Shown here: positions 44,513-52,621 of the stretch, one piece after another
How the letters are laid out: every line of letters begins with the position of its first letter
Position numbering within the stretch: the first letter of the stretch is position 1
Origin: Flammeovirgaceae bacterium UBA4465
Lineage (GTDB): Bacteria > Bacteroidota > Bacteroidia > Cytophagales > Cyclobacteriaceae
Direction: 5' to 3'
Assembly: GCA_905182375.1 (NCBI GenBank)
Contig: CAJJBF010000003.1
Location: forward strand, 124,001 to 188,000
Length of the DNA stretch: 64,000 bases
Translations under genes and position numbers: made by a program
Notes under the pieces: generated by a model
Told to the model about the DNA's origin: nothing
Seen by the model: only the letters and a program-made list of their open reading frames with translations
Databases searched by the model: none

Positions 44513-45557
44513 TTACTTTTTCAATATCTTGTCTATAATAGCTGCGCTCACCTCCTGAGTAGATGCGTTACCCCCTAAATCTCTGGTAAGTACTTTCCCT
44601 TCTTTTATGATATTTTCAATAGCTCCCATGAGTAATTTTGCTCCTTCCATCTCACCCAAATGGTCAAGCATCATTTGGGCTGTCCAGAAACAAGCAATGG
44701 GGTTAGCAATATTTTTCCCTGCAATATCAGGAGCACTTCCATGTACGGGCTCAAACATACTTGGATAGACTCTTTCCACATGACGCCATGCCCATTCCCC
44801 CAACTAATCCGCCTCCTAAGTCTGATAAAATATCCCCAAATAAATTGCTGGCAACCACTACATCAAACCAATGAGGGTTCTGAACGAAATGAGCGGCTAG
44901 AATATCAATATGAAATTGGTCCTTTTCAACTTGAGGATAAGATGTTCCAATTTCTTGAAATCTTTGATCCCAAAACGGCATCGTATGGACAATACCATTG
45001 GATTTTGTGGCACTGGTAATTTTCTTTACTCTTGTATTCGCTAATTCAAAAGCAAACTTCATTACTCTATCAACACCTTTTTTGGTAAAAATGCTTTCTT
45101 GAAAAACCACTTCATTTTCCGTACCTTCGTAGATTTTACCTCCAGCGTTAGAGTATTCTCCCTCATTATTTTCTCGTACTATGTAAAAGTCCACTTTGCC
45201 TGGTTTTTTCAAGGGAGATGAAATTCCTTCTAGGAGACGGACTGGACGAAGATTGACATATTGTTGAAAGGTTCTTCTAATAGGAATCAACAATCCCCAT
45301 AAGGAAACATGATCAGGAACGCCAGGATAACCTACGGCTCCTAAAAAGAGGCTATCACTATCCCTTAATCGTTCCAAACCATCATCTGGCATCATTTTCC
45401 CATGTTTCAGGTAATGCTCACAACTATAGTCATAGTAATCAAAACTGTAAGAAAAACCACATTGGGCAGCTATAGCTTCCAACACTTTTATTGATTCTGG
45501 GACCACTTCCTTTCCGATTCCATCGCCCGCTATGACAGCTATTTGGTAAGATTTCAT
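44513..45557 (-). pseudogene. Tartrate dehydrogenase/decarboxylase-like enzyme, frameshifted
   Basis: Two frames form one isocitrate/isopropylmalate-dehydrogenase-type protein of about 350 residues. The first (45557-44751) starts YQIAVIAGDGIGKEVVPESI and holds SLFLGAVGYPGVPDHVSLWG, RRTFQQYVNLRPVRLL and VASNLFGDILSDLGGGLVGGMG. The second continues ERVYPSMFEPVHGSAPDIAGK to the end. The GYPGVPDHVSLWG block favours the tartrate dehydrogenase/D-malate group over LeuB. Near 44790 the frames part after GMGMAS; a loss of one base (or more, since the usual GNINP segment is also missing) explains it. The neighbouring dehalogenase starts 6 bases upstream in the same operon. If the shift is real, the enzyme is dead. 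Confidence 0.78.
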
Positions 45558-45562
45558 TTGCT

Positions 45563-46438
45563 CTATTTAGTTAAAAACTTCAGTAAGATATTTAGTGTTT
45601 CTTCAGGGGCCTCTTCCGGCAAATAGTGTCCAGAATTTATTTCAAATTCTTGAACAGAATCTGCCCAGTTGGACCATTCTTCAATCATATCATATTTTCT
45701 TCCCACAAATCCCTTTTTACCCCAAAGGCAAAGAACAGGACATTTTATTTTGTTTCCATGGTCTAAGTCGACTTGGTCATGCTCAATATCAATGGTAGCG
45801 GATGCTCTGTAATCTTCGCAACTTGCATGTATGGTTTCGGGGGTCAAACATCTAAGGTATTCATTAAATGCCTCTTTGGAAAAAGCACTATCATCTCTCC
45901 CCCATTGCCCCAATTTTTTTTCTAAGAAATACAAGGGATTTTGACCAATCATTTTTTCCGGTATGTCGTAAGGCTGAATCAAGAAAAACCAATGGTAGTA
46001 GGCAGTTGCAAATTCCATATCAGTCGTCTTATACATTGTATAAGTCGGTGCAATATCCATAACCACTAATTTCTTAATCACATCTGGATGGTCCAAAGCC
46101 ATCCGATGTCCAACACGACCACCCCTGTCATGACCGACCAATTGAAATTTACTAAATCCCAGAGATTGCATCAAACGAACTTGATCATTTCCACTTGCTC
46201 TTTTGGAATAGGGCGTATGAGTATCGTTGGTAGGGGGCTTATCACTATCCCCATAGCCTCTTAAGTCACTTGCAACAACGGTATAATGTGCTGCCAATTG
46301 CTCAGCAATTTTATGCCACATCACATGAGTTTGTGGATAACCATGCAGTAATAGGATGGGAGATCCGCTACCACCAATTACGTAATTGATTTTTACCTCG
46401 CCAATCTCTAGCGTTGATTTTTTAAACTGACTGAACAT
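45563..46438 (-). CDS. Haloacetate (fluoroacetate-type) dehalogenase, alpha/beta hydrolase
   Basis: A 291-residue alpha/beta hydrolase. The oxyanion segment LLHGYPQTHVMWHKIA is followed by nucleophile D104 in GHDRGGRVGHR, with R105 and R108 placed as the carboxylate-binding arginines. D128 is in VVMDIAP, H149-W150 in YYHWFFLIQP (the fluoride pocket pair), Y210 in EDYRASATID and the catalytic H271 in NSGHYLPEE. These match, with constant offsets, the residues known in fluoroacetate dehalogenase FAcD (D110, R111, R114, D134, H155, W156, Y219, H280). It should turn a 2-haloacid into a 2-hydroxyacid. It is the first gene of a two-gene operon with the tartrate-dehydrogenase-like enzyme. Confidence 0.85.
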   Translation of the reverse strand: MFSQFKKSTLEIGEVKINYVIGGSGSPILLLHGYPQTHVMWHKIAEQLAAHYTVVASDLRGYGDSDKPPTNDTHTPYSKRASGNDQVRLMQSLGFSKFQLVGHDRGGRVGHRMALDHPDVIKKLVVMDIAPTYTMYKTTDMEFATAYYHWFFLIQPYDIPEKMIGQNPLYFLEKKLGQWGRDDSAFSKEAFNEYLRCLTPETIHASCEDYRASATIDIEHDQVDLDHGNKIKCPVLCLWGKKGFVGRKYDMIEEWSNWADSVQEFEINSGHYLPEEAPEETLNILLKFLTK

Positions 46439-46986
46439 ATCATTTTATGTTTTATGCATACTCATCTCATGAAGTAGTCTGTTATAAGATTAGTAGCGAA
46501 TTTCTACACACTAACATTTGTTCAAAAATAGCCTTTTTTAGATTTTTCCACTTTTTTTAGCGATAAAATGGCTATTACCATTATACAATTTTGGATATCG
46601 TTGTTTGTTGTAAAATCCCTAGCGTTTGCCCTTGCATTAAGGATAAATACTTTTTTTTAAAAACAAAGTTAAGTATTGGTTTTATTTAGTGTTGTGAAAG
46701 GTGACTTTATTTGAGTTACTATTACCGCAATAACAAATTCTACAATCAATCCACTGTGCCTAGCTAGAAGTGCAAACACCAATTATGCCCATATGGCCTT
46801 GAGATGGACTAATTTCTGCAAACGAAAGAACTTATGAGAACTATTAAGAGATCCATTCACAGATTTTTTGATTTTTAAGAAAAAGGGGCAGTATTTTTTA
46901 TAACATTTCTCTTTTAGGGATAGTAGGCCCTTATACTTCAAACAATTATGAACACAAGTTATCCCGTACTAAGGTAGGTGCGGCGA
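46439..46986. other. Gene-free stretch between dehalogenase and GMC operons
   Basis: About 550 AT-rich bases with no convincing reading frame. It should hold the dehalogenase promoter and the GMC operon terminator, but neither is clear. CTAACATTTGTTC at 46511-46523 resembles the recurring TAAC/GTTAGC cores in this block. An inverted repeat AATAGCC (near 46527) and GGCTATT (near 46569) flanks an A/T-rich loop of about 35 bases. Confidence 0.5.
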
Positions 46987-47580
46987 CTATAAACTCCAGC
47001 GATTGACTACCTCTGAAAGCGGTTTACATGGGTCGTAGTTACCCGGAATGGGGTCGTAGCTCAACCCTTTTTTACCTATTTCTTCAGAAGTAAAATAGGC
47101 CCAAATGGCCATTGATTTCAGAGATCTGTAAAATCCGATCGGCTTTTGTTCCCCAATGGAAACACCCCAAATGCCTGGGTTGAATTTTTCCGTAGTGGCC
47201 TCGGCTTCCTGTAAGACCTTGGTCCGATCGGCTTCGTTCAAATCTGTAAATATGGCCCCGAATGTCTTTTTGCAATCAGCGTTAAAAGTGGCGATTTCTG
47301 CCCGAATGTTTTTCTGACCTGTTATATCATAGGTCTCTGCGAACACCTTGTCGATAAACATATCCGCCTTTACATCTAATGCCCCTGGTGTTTCGGTACG
47401 TGGAAGTATCATATCTACCAAAGTAGATATGGTCTTGGCTTCTTTCTCTTTTAAAAACGCAGGTTGCCAGTCTAACCGGTTTTCTGTTTTGCACGATTGA
47501 AATAGGGATAATAAAGACGGCATTATCGCGGTAGCTCCCGCCAATAGTCCTGTTCGTTGTAATGCTTTTCTTCTGTCCAT
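46987..47580 (-). CDS. Gluconate 2-dehydrogenase subunit 3-like protein (GMC partner)
   Basis: A 197-residue protein with a twin-arginine-like export signal (MDRRKALQRTGLLAGATA) and a cysteine after the hydrophobic stretch (LFQSC) that could carry a lipid. The body matches the gluconate 2-dehydrogenase subunit 3 family: LKEKEAKTISTLVDMILPRTETPGALD, VDKVF-type segment and YFTSEEIGKKGLSYDPIPGNY. Such small subunits escort and fold with GMC flavoenzymes in the periplasm. It lies 3 bases after the GMC oxidoreductase gene, the usual pairing. Confidence 0.88.
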   Translation of the reverse strand: MDRRKALQRTGLLAGATAIMPSLLSLFQSCKTENRLDWQPAFLKEKEAKTISTLVDMILPRTETPGALDVKADMFIDKVFAETYDITGQKNIRAEIATFNADCKKTFGAIFTDLNEADRTKVLQEAEATTEKFNPGIWGVSIGEQKPIGFYRSLKSMAIWAYFTSEEIGKKGLSYDPIPGNYDPCKPLSEVVNRWSL

Positions 47581-47583
47581 AAC

Positions 47584-49284
47584 TTAGAGGTTTAATTTTT
47601 TCAATTCGGAAACGGCGTGGTTTGCCGCCCTAGCGGTAAGTGCCATATACGTCAATGAGGGGTTCACACAAGATGAGGAGGTCATACAGGCACCGTCGGT
47701 CACGAATACGTTCTTCGCCGCATGTACCTGATTAAAGTCATTCAATACAGATGTTTTTGGATCCCTGCCCATACGTGCCGTTCCCATTTCATGTACGCCA
47801 TAACCGGGTGGATGCTCCTTATCAAAACCGAGAATATCTCTTAAGCCCACTTTTTGAAGCATTTCTACTGCATCTTCCTGTATTTGTTTGTTCAACGCCT
47901 TTTCATTTGCCTTGAACTCAGCATCAATGGACAAAGTAGGCTGCCCCCATTTATCCAAAACACCGCCATTCAAGGTTACTTGGTTATCATGGTAGGGCAA
48001 ACATTCGGCGAAGCCGGTAATGAAAAACTCCCAGGGACCTGGTTTTAAGATACTATCCTTATAATCTGCACCGAAAGATTCGATATTGGCAGGATTGCCG
48101 CCACGGAAACCTTCCCCCTGAAAACCGAAACCGCGCACGAATTTGTCTGATTTACTATTTTCATTGATATTTACATACCTAGGAATGTAGATACCATTGG
48201 GCCTTCTGCCTTTATAATATTTATCGTCGAAACCTTCTACCCTTCCCATGGCTCCTACCCTATAAGTATGGTCCATTAAATTGTGCCCAAGTTCACCACT
48301 ATCATTCCCTAATCCGTTTTCGAATCGGCTTGATTTGGAATTCATTAAAATCTGTGTTGTGCTTAACGTAGAGGCATTTACAAAAATGATTTTTGAGGAG
48401 TATTCTATTGCCTCGTTCGTCTCTGAGTCGATGATTCTTACACCAGTTATCTTCTCTTTTGCCTCATCATAAATCAACGATTGCACGATAGAATACGGCC
48501 TAATAGTCAGATTTCCAGAGGCATTGGCCGCTGGTAAGGTAACGGCATTACTGCTAAAATAGGCACCGTAAGGGCAGCCTCTACTACATCTATTCCTATT
48601 CTGGCATTGTCCCCTGCCATTATGTGGCTGTGTAAGGTGTGCGCATCGGCCAATAATCATATTGCGGTCTGAAAATTCTTTTTCTATCCTACCTTTTATA
48701 TGCTTTTCCACACAGTTCATTTCCATAGGAGGCAGAAAATGACTGTCAGGTAATTGTGGAAGGTTCAAAGCTTCACCGCTGATACCCGCAAATTTTTCAA
48801 CATAGGTGTACCAAGGCTTAATGTCTTTGTATCGAATGGGCCAATCTACACCGTTGCCATCCTTGGCATTTGCCTTAAAGTCGAGGTCGCTCCATCGGTA
48901 GGTTTGCTTCCCCCATAAGAGGGACCTGCCTCCCATTTGATGACCCCGCAGCCATAAAAAAGGTTTTTTTTCGGTATATGGATTGGCGGCATCGTCTGCC
49001 CAGAAATGTTCGGTATCCTTACCCACCCAACCAGAACGGATGTTTTTATAATGCTTTTCTTGTTCTTCCGGGGTGAGTCCGCCTCTTAGTTCCATATCCC
49101 ATGGATCAAGGTTCATCGTTGGGTAATCCACCACATGTTCTACGATTCTTCCCCGTTCGAGCACTAAGGTTTTTAGACCCTTTTCACAGAGTTCCTTTGC
49201 AGCCCAGCCACCGCTGATACCAGAGCCGATAACGATGGCGTCATAGACCGTTTCCTTTTTTGCATCAATATTAAAATTTGCCAT
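47584..49284 (-). CDS. GMC-family FAD oxidoreductase
   Basis: A 566-residue flavoenzyme with FAD motif VIGSGISGGWAAKEL (residues 18-32), the GMC signature region QMGGRSLLWGKQTYRWSDLDF and a cysteine-rich insert QCQNRNRCSRGCPYGAYFSS. C-terminal family blocks are GYGVHEMGTARMG and VTDGACMTSSSCVNPSLTYMALTARAA. It oxidises a sugar or alcohol and is probably co-exported with the small twin-arginine subunit encoded next. The substrate is unknown; a sugar from polysaccharide breakdown is possible given the sulfatases upstream. An ACGTTATAA sequence lies just before its start. Confidence 0.9.
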   Translation of the reverse strand: MANFNIDAKKETVYDAIVIGSGISGGWAAKELCEKGLKTLVLERGRIVEHVVDYPTMNLDPWDMELRGGLTPEEQEKHYKNIRSGWVGKDTEHFWADDAANPYTEKKPFLWLRGHQMGGRSLLWGKQTYRWSDLDFKANAKDGNGVDWPIRYKDIKPWYTYVEKFAGISGEALNLPQLPDSHFLPPMEMNCVEKHIKGRIEKEFSDRNMIIGRCAHLTQPHNGRGQCQNRNRCSRGCPYGAYFSSNAVTLPAANASGNLTIRPYSIVQSLIYDEAKEKITGVRIIDSETNEAIEYSSKIIFVNASTLSTTQILMNSKSSRFENGLGNDSGELGHNLMDHTYRVGAMGRVEGFDDKYYKGRRPNGIYIPRYVNINENSKSDKFVRGFGFQGEGFRGGNPANIESFGADYKDSILKPGPWEFFITGFAECLPYHDNQVTLNGGVLDKWGQPTLSIDAEFKANEKALNKQIQEDAVEMLQKVGLRDILGFDKEHPPGYGVHEMGTARMGRDPKTSVLNDFNQVHAAKNVFVTDGACMTSSSCVNPSLTYMALTARAANHAVSELKKLNL

Positions 49285-49357
49285 TTATAACGTATTGTTT
49301 GATGAGCTTAAATTAATTAATAAAAATTAATATTACCTCAACAAAATTTTGTGTGGT

Positions 49358-50773
49358 TTAATTGTTTTTTATATTGTATTCTAACCGGTTGCATTTTTTT
49401 CTCATTTCTTGAAAAATTGCTAGATAATGAGGATCATCTTTTAAATTTACTAATTGATTAGGGTCTTTTTGTAAATCGTGTAAATACTCATACGGGGGTT
49501 TTTGCTCATAGTAATTTACATAAACATATCTTTCCTCATGAATTCCAACGTATTTTGGGAGTTTATCATGTTCCATCCTGTGTTCGATAAGAAAATGCTC
49601 TCGCCAAGGTTCAACTTCTTCATTATTTAAAATTGGTAGGAGACTTTTTCCTTGATAAATTTGAGGTATTGAAACACCAGCTATGTCAAGTATTGTTGCA
49701 GCAATATCAATATTTAGCACTGTTTTATTAGAGGTGTTTACGGCATCTTTAGTTGATCTTCTCGGATCAAAAAGAATCAATGGAACTCTTAGTGATTCAT
49801 CATAATGAGTCCACTTACCAGCAAATCCTCGGTTACCCATATAATAACCATTATCCGCAGCAAAAATAATTACGGTATTTTTATCCAGGTCTTTCTCTTT
49901 TAATGCGGCAAATACTCTAGCCATTACATTGTCATATCCACTTATCATGCGGAAATAGGCCCTCATATTGGTTTGGTATTTTTCTTCGGTATCCCACCGC
50001 CAAAAATAACGTTCTCTATTGAGCGAATTCTTTAAAAAATCAGGATGACTTTCATATATTCCGGGATCAGACAATTCAGGTTTTGGCATTTCGACAAGCT
50101 CATACATATCAGAAACGGCTTCAGGGTAAGGATAGTGTCCCTCATTCCCCGGACTTGTGTTGGCATCTACCGCATGAACGGCATTGAAACTTATAGAAAG
50201 GCAAAAAGGGTTTTCAGAAGTTTGATTATTAATAAATTCTATCGCATCATCACCACGAATTTCAGCAGAATGTCGCTTACTTCCATCGGCAAGGATTTCA
50301 AAATATGGAGTACTCTTAGCTGAAGGCTTAAAAAAATCAAACATCTCTGTTAGCATGCTATCTTGCATCTCAAGCTTTACTCCAAATTTTCCAGTAAAAC
50401 CGGTAGTATATCCCGATCTTCTTAGCAAATATGGATATGAACGGGTGATAAACTCTTTTTTAATTGGGTTCCTACCAAAAGTGTAATTGTGCTTGGATTC
50501 ATATAATCCCGTAAAAATAGAAGCCCGGCTTGCCGCACAAATCGGGGTTGTGACAAATGCATCTGAAAACATAATTCCATTCTTAGCAAGTTTGTCAACT
50601 GTTGGAGTTTTCACAATAGGGTGACCCGCAGCCGAAATAACATCATTCCGATGATCATCAACTAAGATAAATAAAACATTTGGCCTTTCCTCTTTATGTT
50701 TTTCATAGTTATTGCATCGAATAAATAAGATCACTATTAGTGAATAAAAAAACATTTTTAAAACATTTGTCAT
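49358..50773 (-). CDS. Sulfatase, lipoprotein
   Basis: A 471-residue arylsulfatase-family enzyme. The signal with lipobox (SLIVILFIRC, Cys20) is followed by PNVLFILVDDHRNDV, which has the first metal ligands. The formylglycine site C79-A-A-S-R83 is in TTPICAASRASIFTG. FAADNGYYMGNRGFAGKWTHYDESLRVPLI carries further metal and sulfate-binding residues. The site needs conversion by a maturase, which is not in the window. It should remove sulfate from a glycan in the periplasm or at the surface. The adjacent second sulfatase and GH78 enzyme suggest a common algal polysaccharide. Confidence 0.92.
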   Translation of the reverse strand: MTNVLKMFFYSLIVILFIRCNNYEKHKEERPNVLFILVDDHRNDVISAAGHPIVKTPTVDKLAKNGIMFSDAFVTTPICAASRASIFTGLYESKHNYTFGRNPIKKEFITRSYPYLLRRSGYTTGFTGKFGVKLEMQDSMLTEMFDFFKPSAKSTPYFEILADGSKRHSAEIRGDDAIEFINNQTSENPFCLSISFNAVHAVDANTSPGNEGHYPYPEAVSDMYELVEMPKPELSDPGIYESHPDFLKNSLNRERYFWRWDTEEKYQTNMRAYFRMISGYDNVMARVFAALKEKDLDKNTVIIFAADNGYYMGNRGFAGKWTHYDESLRVPLILFDPRRSTKDAVNTSNKTVLNIDIAATILDIAGVSIPQIYQGKSLLPILNNEEVEPWREHFLIEHRMEHDKLPKYVGIHEERYVYVNYYEQKPPYEYLHDLQKDPNQLVNLKDDPHYLAIFQEMRKKCNRLEYNIKNN

Positions 50774-50814
50774 TTCTCCTCTCTTATAATTTTAGACATC
50801 ATTGTGTGCTGTTT

Positions 50815-52437
50815 TTATTTATTATTTTCATAGAGATTTATATACTTCCTATCGAATTCTGGTGAATCCTTATATTTTAGTCTTAACTCATCTAGCTTTT
50901 TGTGTAATTCAGTAACTGTATTAGCATAAGCAGGATCATAGTATACATTTTTCATTTCTTGTGGATCATTTTTACGATCATATAATTCCCATTCGTCGAT
51001 ATCATAATAAAAGTGAACCAATTTAAACTTTTTTGTTACGATACCGTAGTGTCGTTTGACCATGTGAGCACCTGGGTATTCATAGTAATGATAGTAAACA
51101 GATTCACGATTCCATTGTGACGTATCACCTTTTAAAAGAGGGATTAAGCTCTCTCCTTGCATATCATCTGGAATTTCAATTTGTGCTGCTTCTAAAAAGG
51201 TTTGAGCAAAATCTAGATTCTGAACCATCTCATCGTTCGTTGTTCCTGCGGTTATTTGATTTGGCCAGCGGATCAATAATGGAATTTTAAAAGATTCATT
51301 ATAAATAAATCGTTTATCAAACCAACCATGTTCTCCAAGGTAAAACCCTTGATCTGAGGTATATATTACAATTGTATTTTCTGCTAAACCGCTTTCATCG
51401 AGGTAGTCCAAAACTCTACCAACATTATCATCTATGGAAGAAATACATGCCAGATAATCCTGTATATATCGTTGATATTGCCAACTCATCTTTTCTTTAT
51501 CACTCATAGTGGGCCAGCGTTTTTTAAAGTCTTGAGCAATAGAATCTAGAATGGGTTTGTACATAGATTTTTGCTTGGCCTTAAGTCGGGAAAAATCTGC
51601 TGTTTCAAAATATTTTTTATTCCTGGGGTCATCATTTTTCAGGCCTATATCCTCAATGGCTTGAGGATATACTTTGTTGTCATAACTAAGTAACTGATCT
51701 CTAATATTCATTTCAGCTGTTTTTGCAGCAGATCCACGATTATTATAATTATCAAATAGGGTTGCTGGTTCTGGAAAGGTTTGCTGAGAAAATTCTTTGA
51801 ATTTTTCAGGGTTTGGCCACCAAGCTCTATGAGGAGCTTTATGTAAATACATCATCATAAAGGGCTTTTCTTTATCCCTTTTTTTATCTAGCCAATTTAT
51901 AGTAAGGTCAGTAATGATGTCAGTGACGTATCCGATAATAGTTGTATCTCCTTTTGGCGTGATGAATTCAGGATTGATATAATGACCTTGCCCTGGTAAA
52001 ATCATAAAATCATCAACACCTTTTGGCTTATTTCCAAAATGTAGCTTTCCATACATCGCAGTTGTATAACCTGCATTTTGAAATAGTTGAGGAAAGGTAA
52101 CTTGTGTGGTGTCAAAAGGCATTCTATTGTCAATTTTTCCATTGATGTGTGTATGCTTTCCAGTGAGTATTGTAGCTCTTGATGGGGCACAAATTGAATT
52201 GGCGACACAGGCATTAGTAAACAATATTCCTTCGTCGGAAAGGCGATCGATATTTGGTGTTTTTATGAGTTTATCCGAGTAGGCGCTAATTGCCTGATAG
52301 GCATGATCATCAGACATAATAAATAGAATATTTGGCCTTTCGGTGGGCTTCTTTTGACTCTCTTCTTCTTTTACACATGAAATAAAGATTAAGGTTGAAA
52401 AGACAATTAAGTTTCTGATGTTATTTTTTTTTAGCAT
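50815..52437 (-). CDS. Sulfatase, lipoprotein
   Basis: A 540-residue sulfatase with lipobox signal (VFSTLIFISC, Cys21), PNILFIMSDDHAYQAI, the formylglycine site C83-A-P-S-R87 in NSICAPSRATILTGKHTH, and YTSDQGFYLGEHGWFDKRFIYNESFKIPLLI. The C-terminus has FKLVHFYYDIDEWELYDRKNDP. It is related to but distinct from the neighbouring sulfatase, so the two probably act on different sulfate positions or linkages. AACGTTGTATAA lies about 25 bases before its start, resembling sequences before crp and the propeller gene. Confidence 0.92.
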   Translation of the reverse strand: MLKKNNIRNLIVFSTLIFISCVKEEESQKKPTERPNILFIMSDDHAYQAISAYSDKLIKTPNIDRLSDEGILFTNACVANSICAPSRATILTGKHTHINGKIDNRMPFDTTQVTFPQLFQNAGYTTAMYGKLHFGNKPKGVDDFMILPGQGHYINPEFITPKGDTTIIGYVTDIITDLTINWLDKKRDKEKPFMMMYLHKAPHRAWWPNPEKFKEFSQQTFPEPATLFDNYNNRGSAAKTAEMNIRDQLLSYDNKVYPQAIEDIGLKNDDPRNKKYFETADFSRLKAKQKSMYKPILDSIAQDFKKRWPTMSDKEKMSWQYQRYIQDYLACISSIDDNVGRVLDYLDESGLAENTIVIYTSDQGFYLGEHGWFDKRFIYNESFKIPLLIRWPNQITAGTTNDEMVQNLDFAQTFLEAAQIEIPDDMQGESLIPLLKGDTSQWNRESVYYHYYEYPGAHMVKRHYGIVTKKFKLVHFYYDIDEWELYDRKNDPQEMKNVYYDPAYANTVTELHKKLDELRLKYKDSPEFDRKYINLYENNK

Positions 52438-52621
52438 TTTTTATTCTCTTATGATATTATACAACGTTCTAGTATGTGAAGCGTAGAATCCGAAGGGGGA
52501 TATGATTTCATATACATTGTTTTGCTTTGGTTATTATTTCAACCGTTATATTCGCCGCTAACAGTGTACCATCCATATATCCAGGAAATTCCGAAGCTGA
52601 TACAGCGTTGAAAATTAATAC

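Noticed and set aside
44513-45557. 3-isopropylmalate dehydrogenase (leuB) as the identity of the frameshifted dehydrogenase
   Set aside because: GYPGVPDHVSLWG and the absence of other leucine genes favour the tartrate/D-malate group, although the fold is shared.
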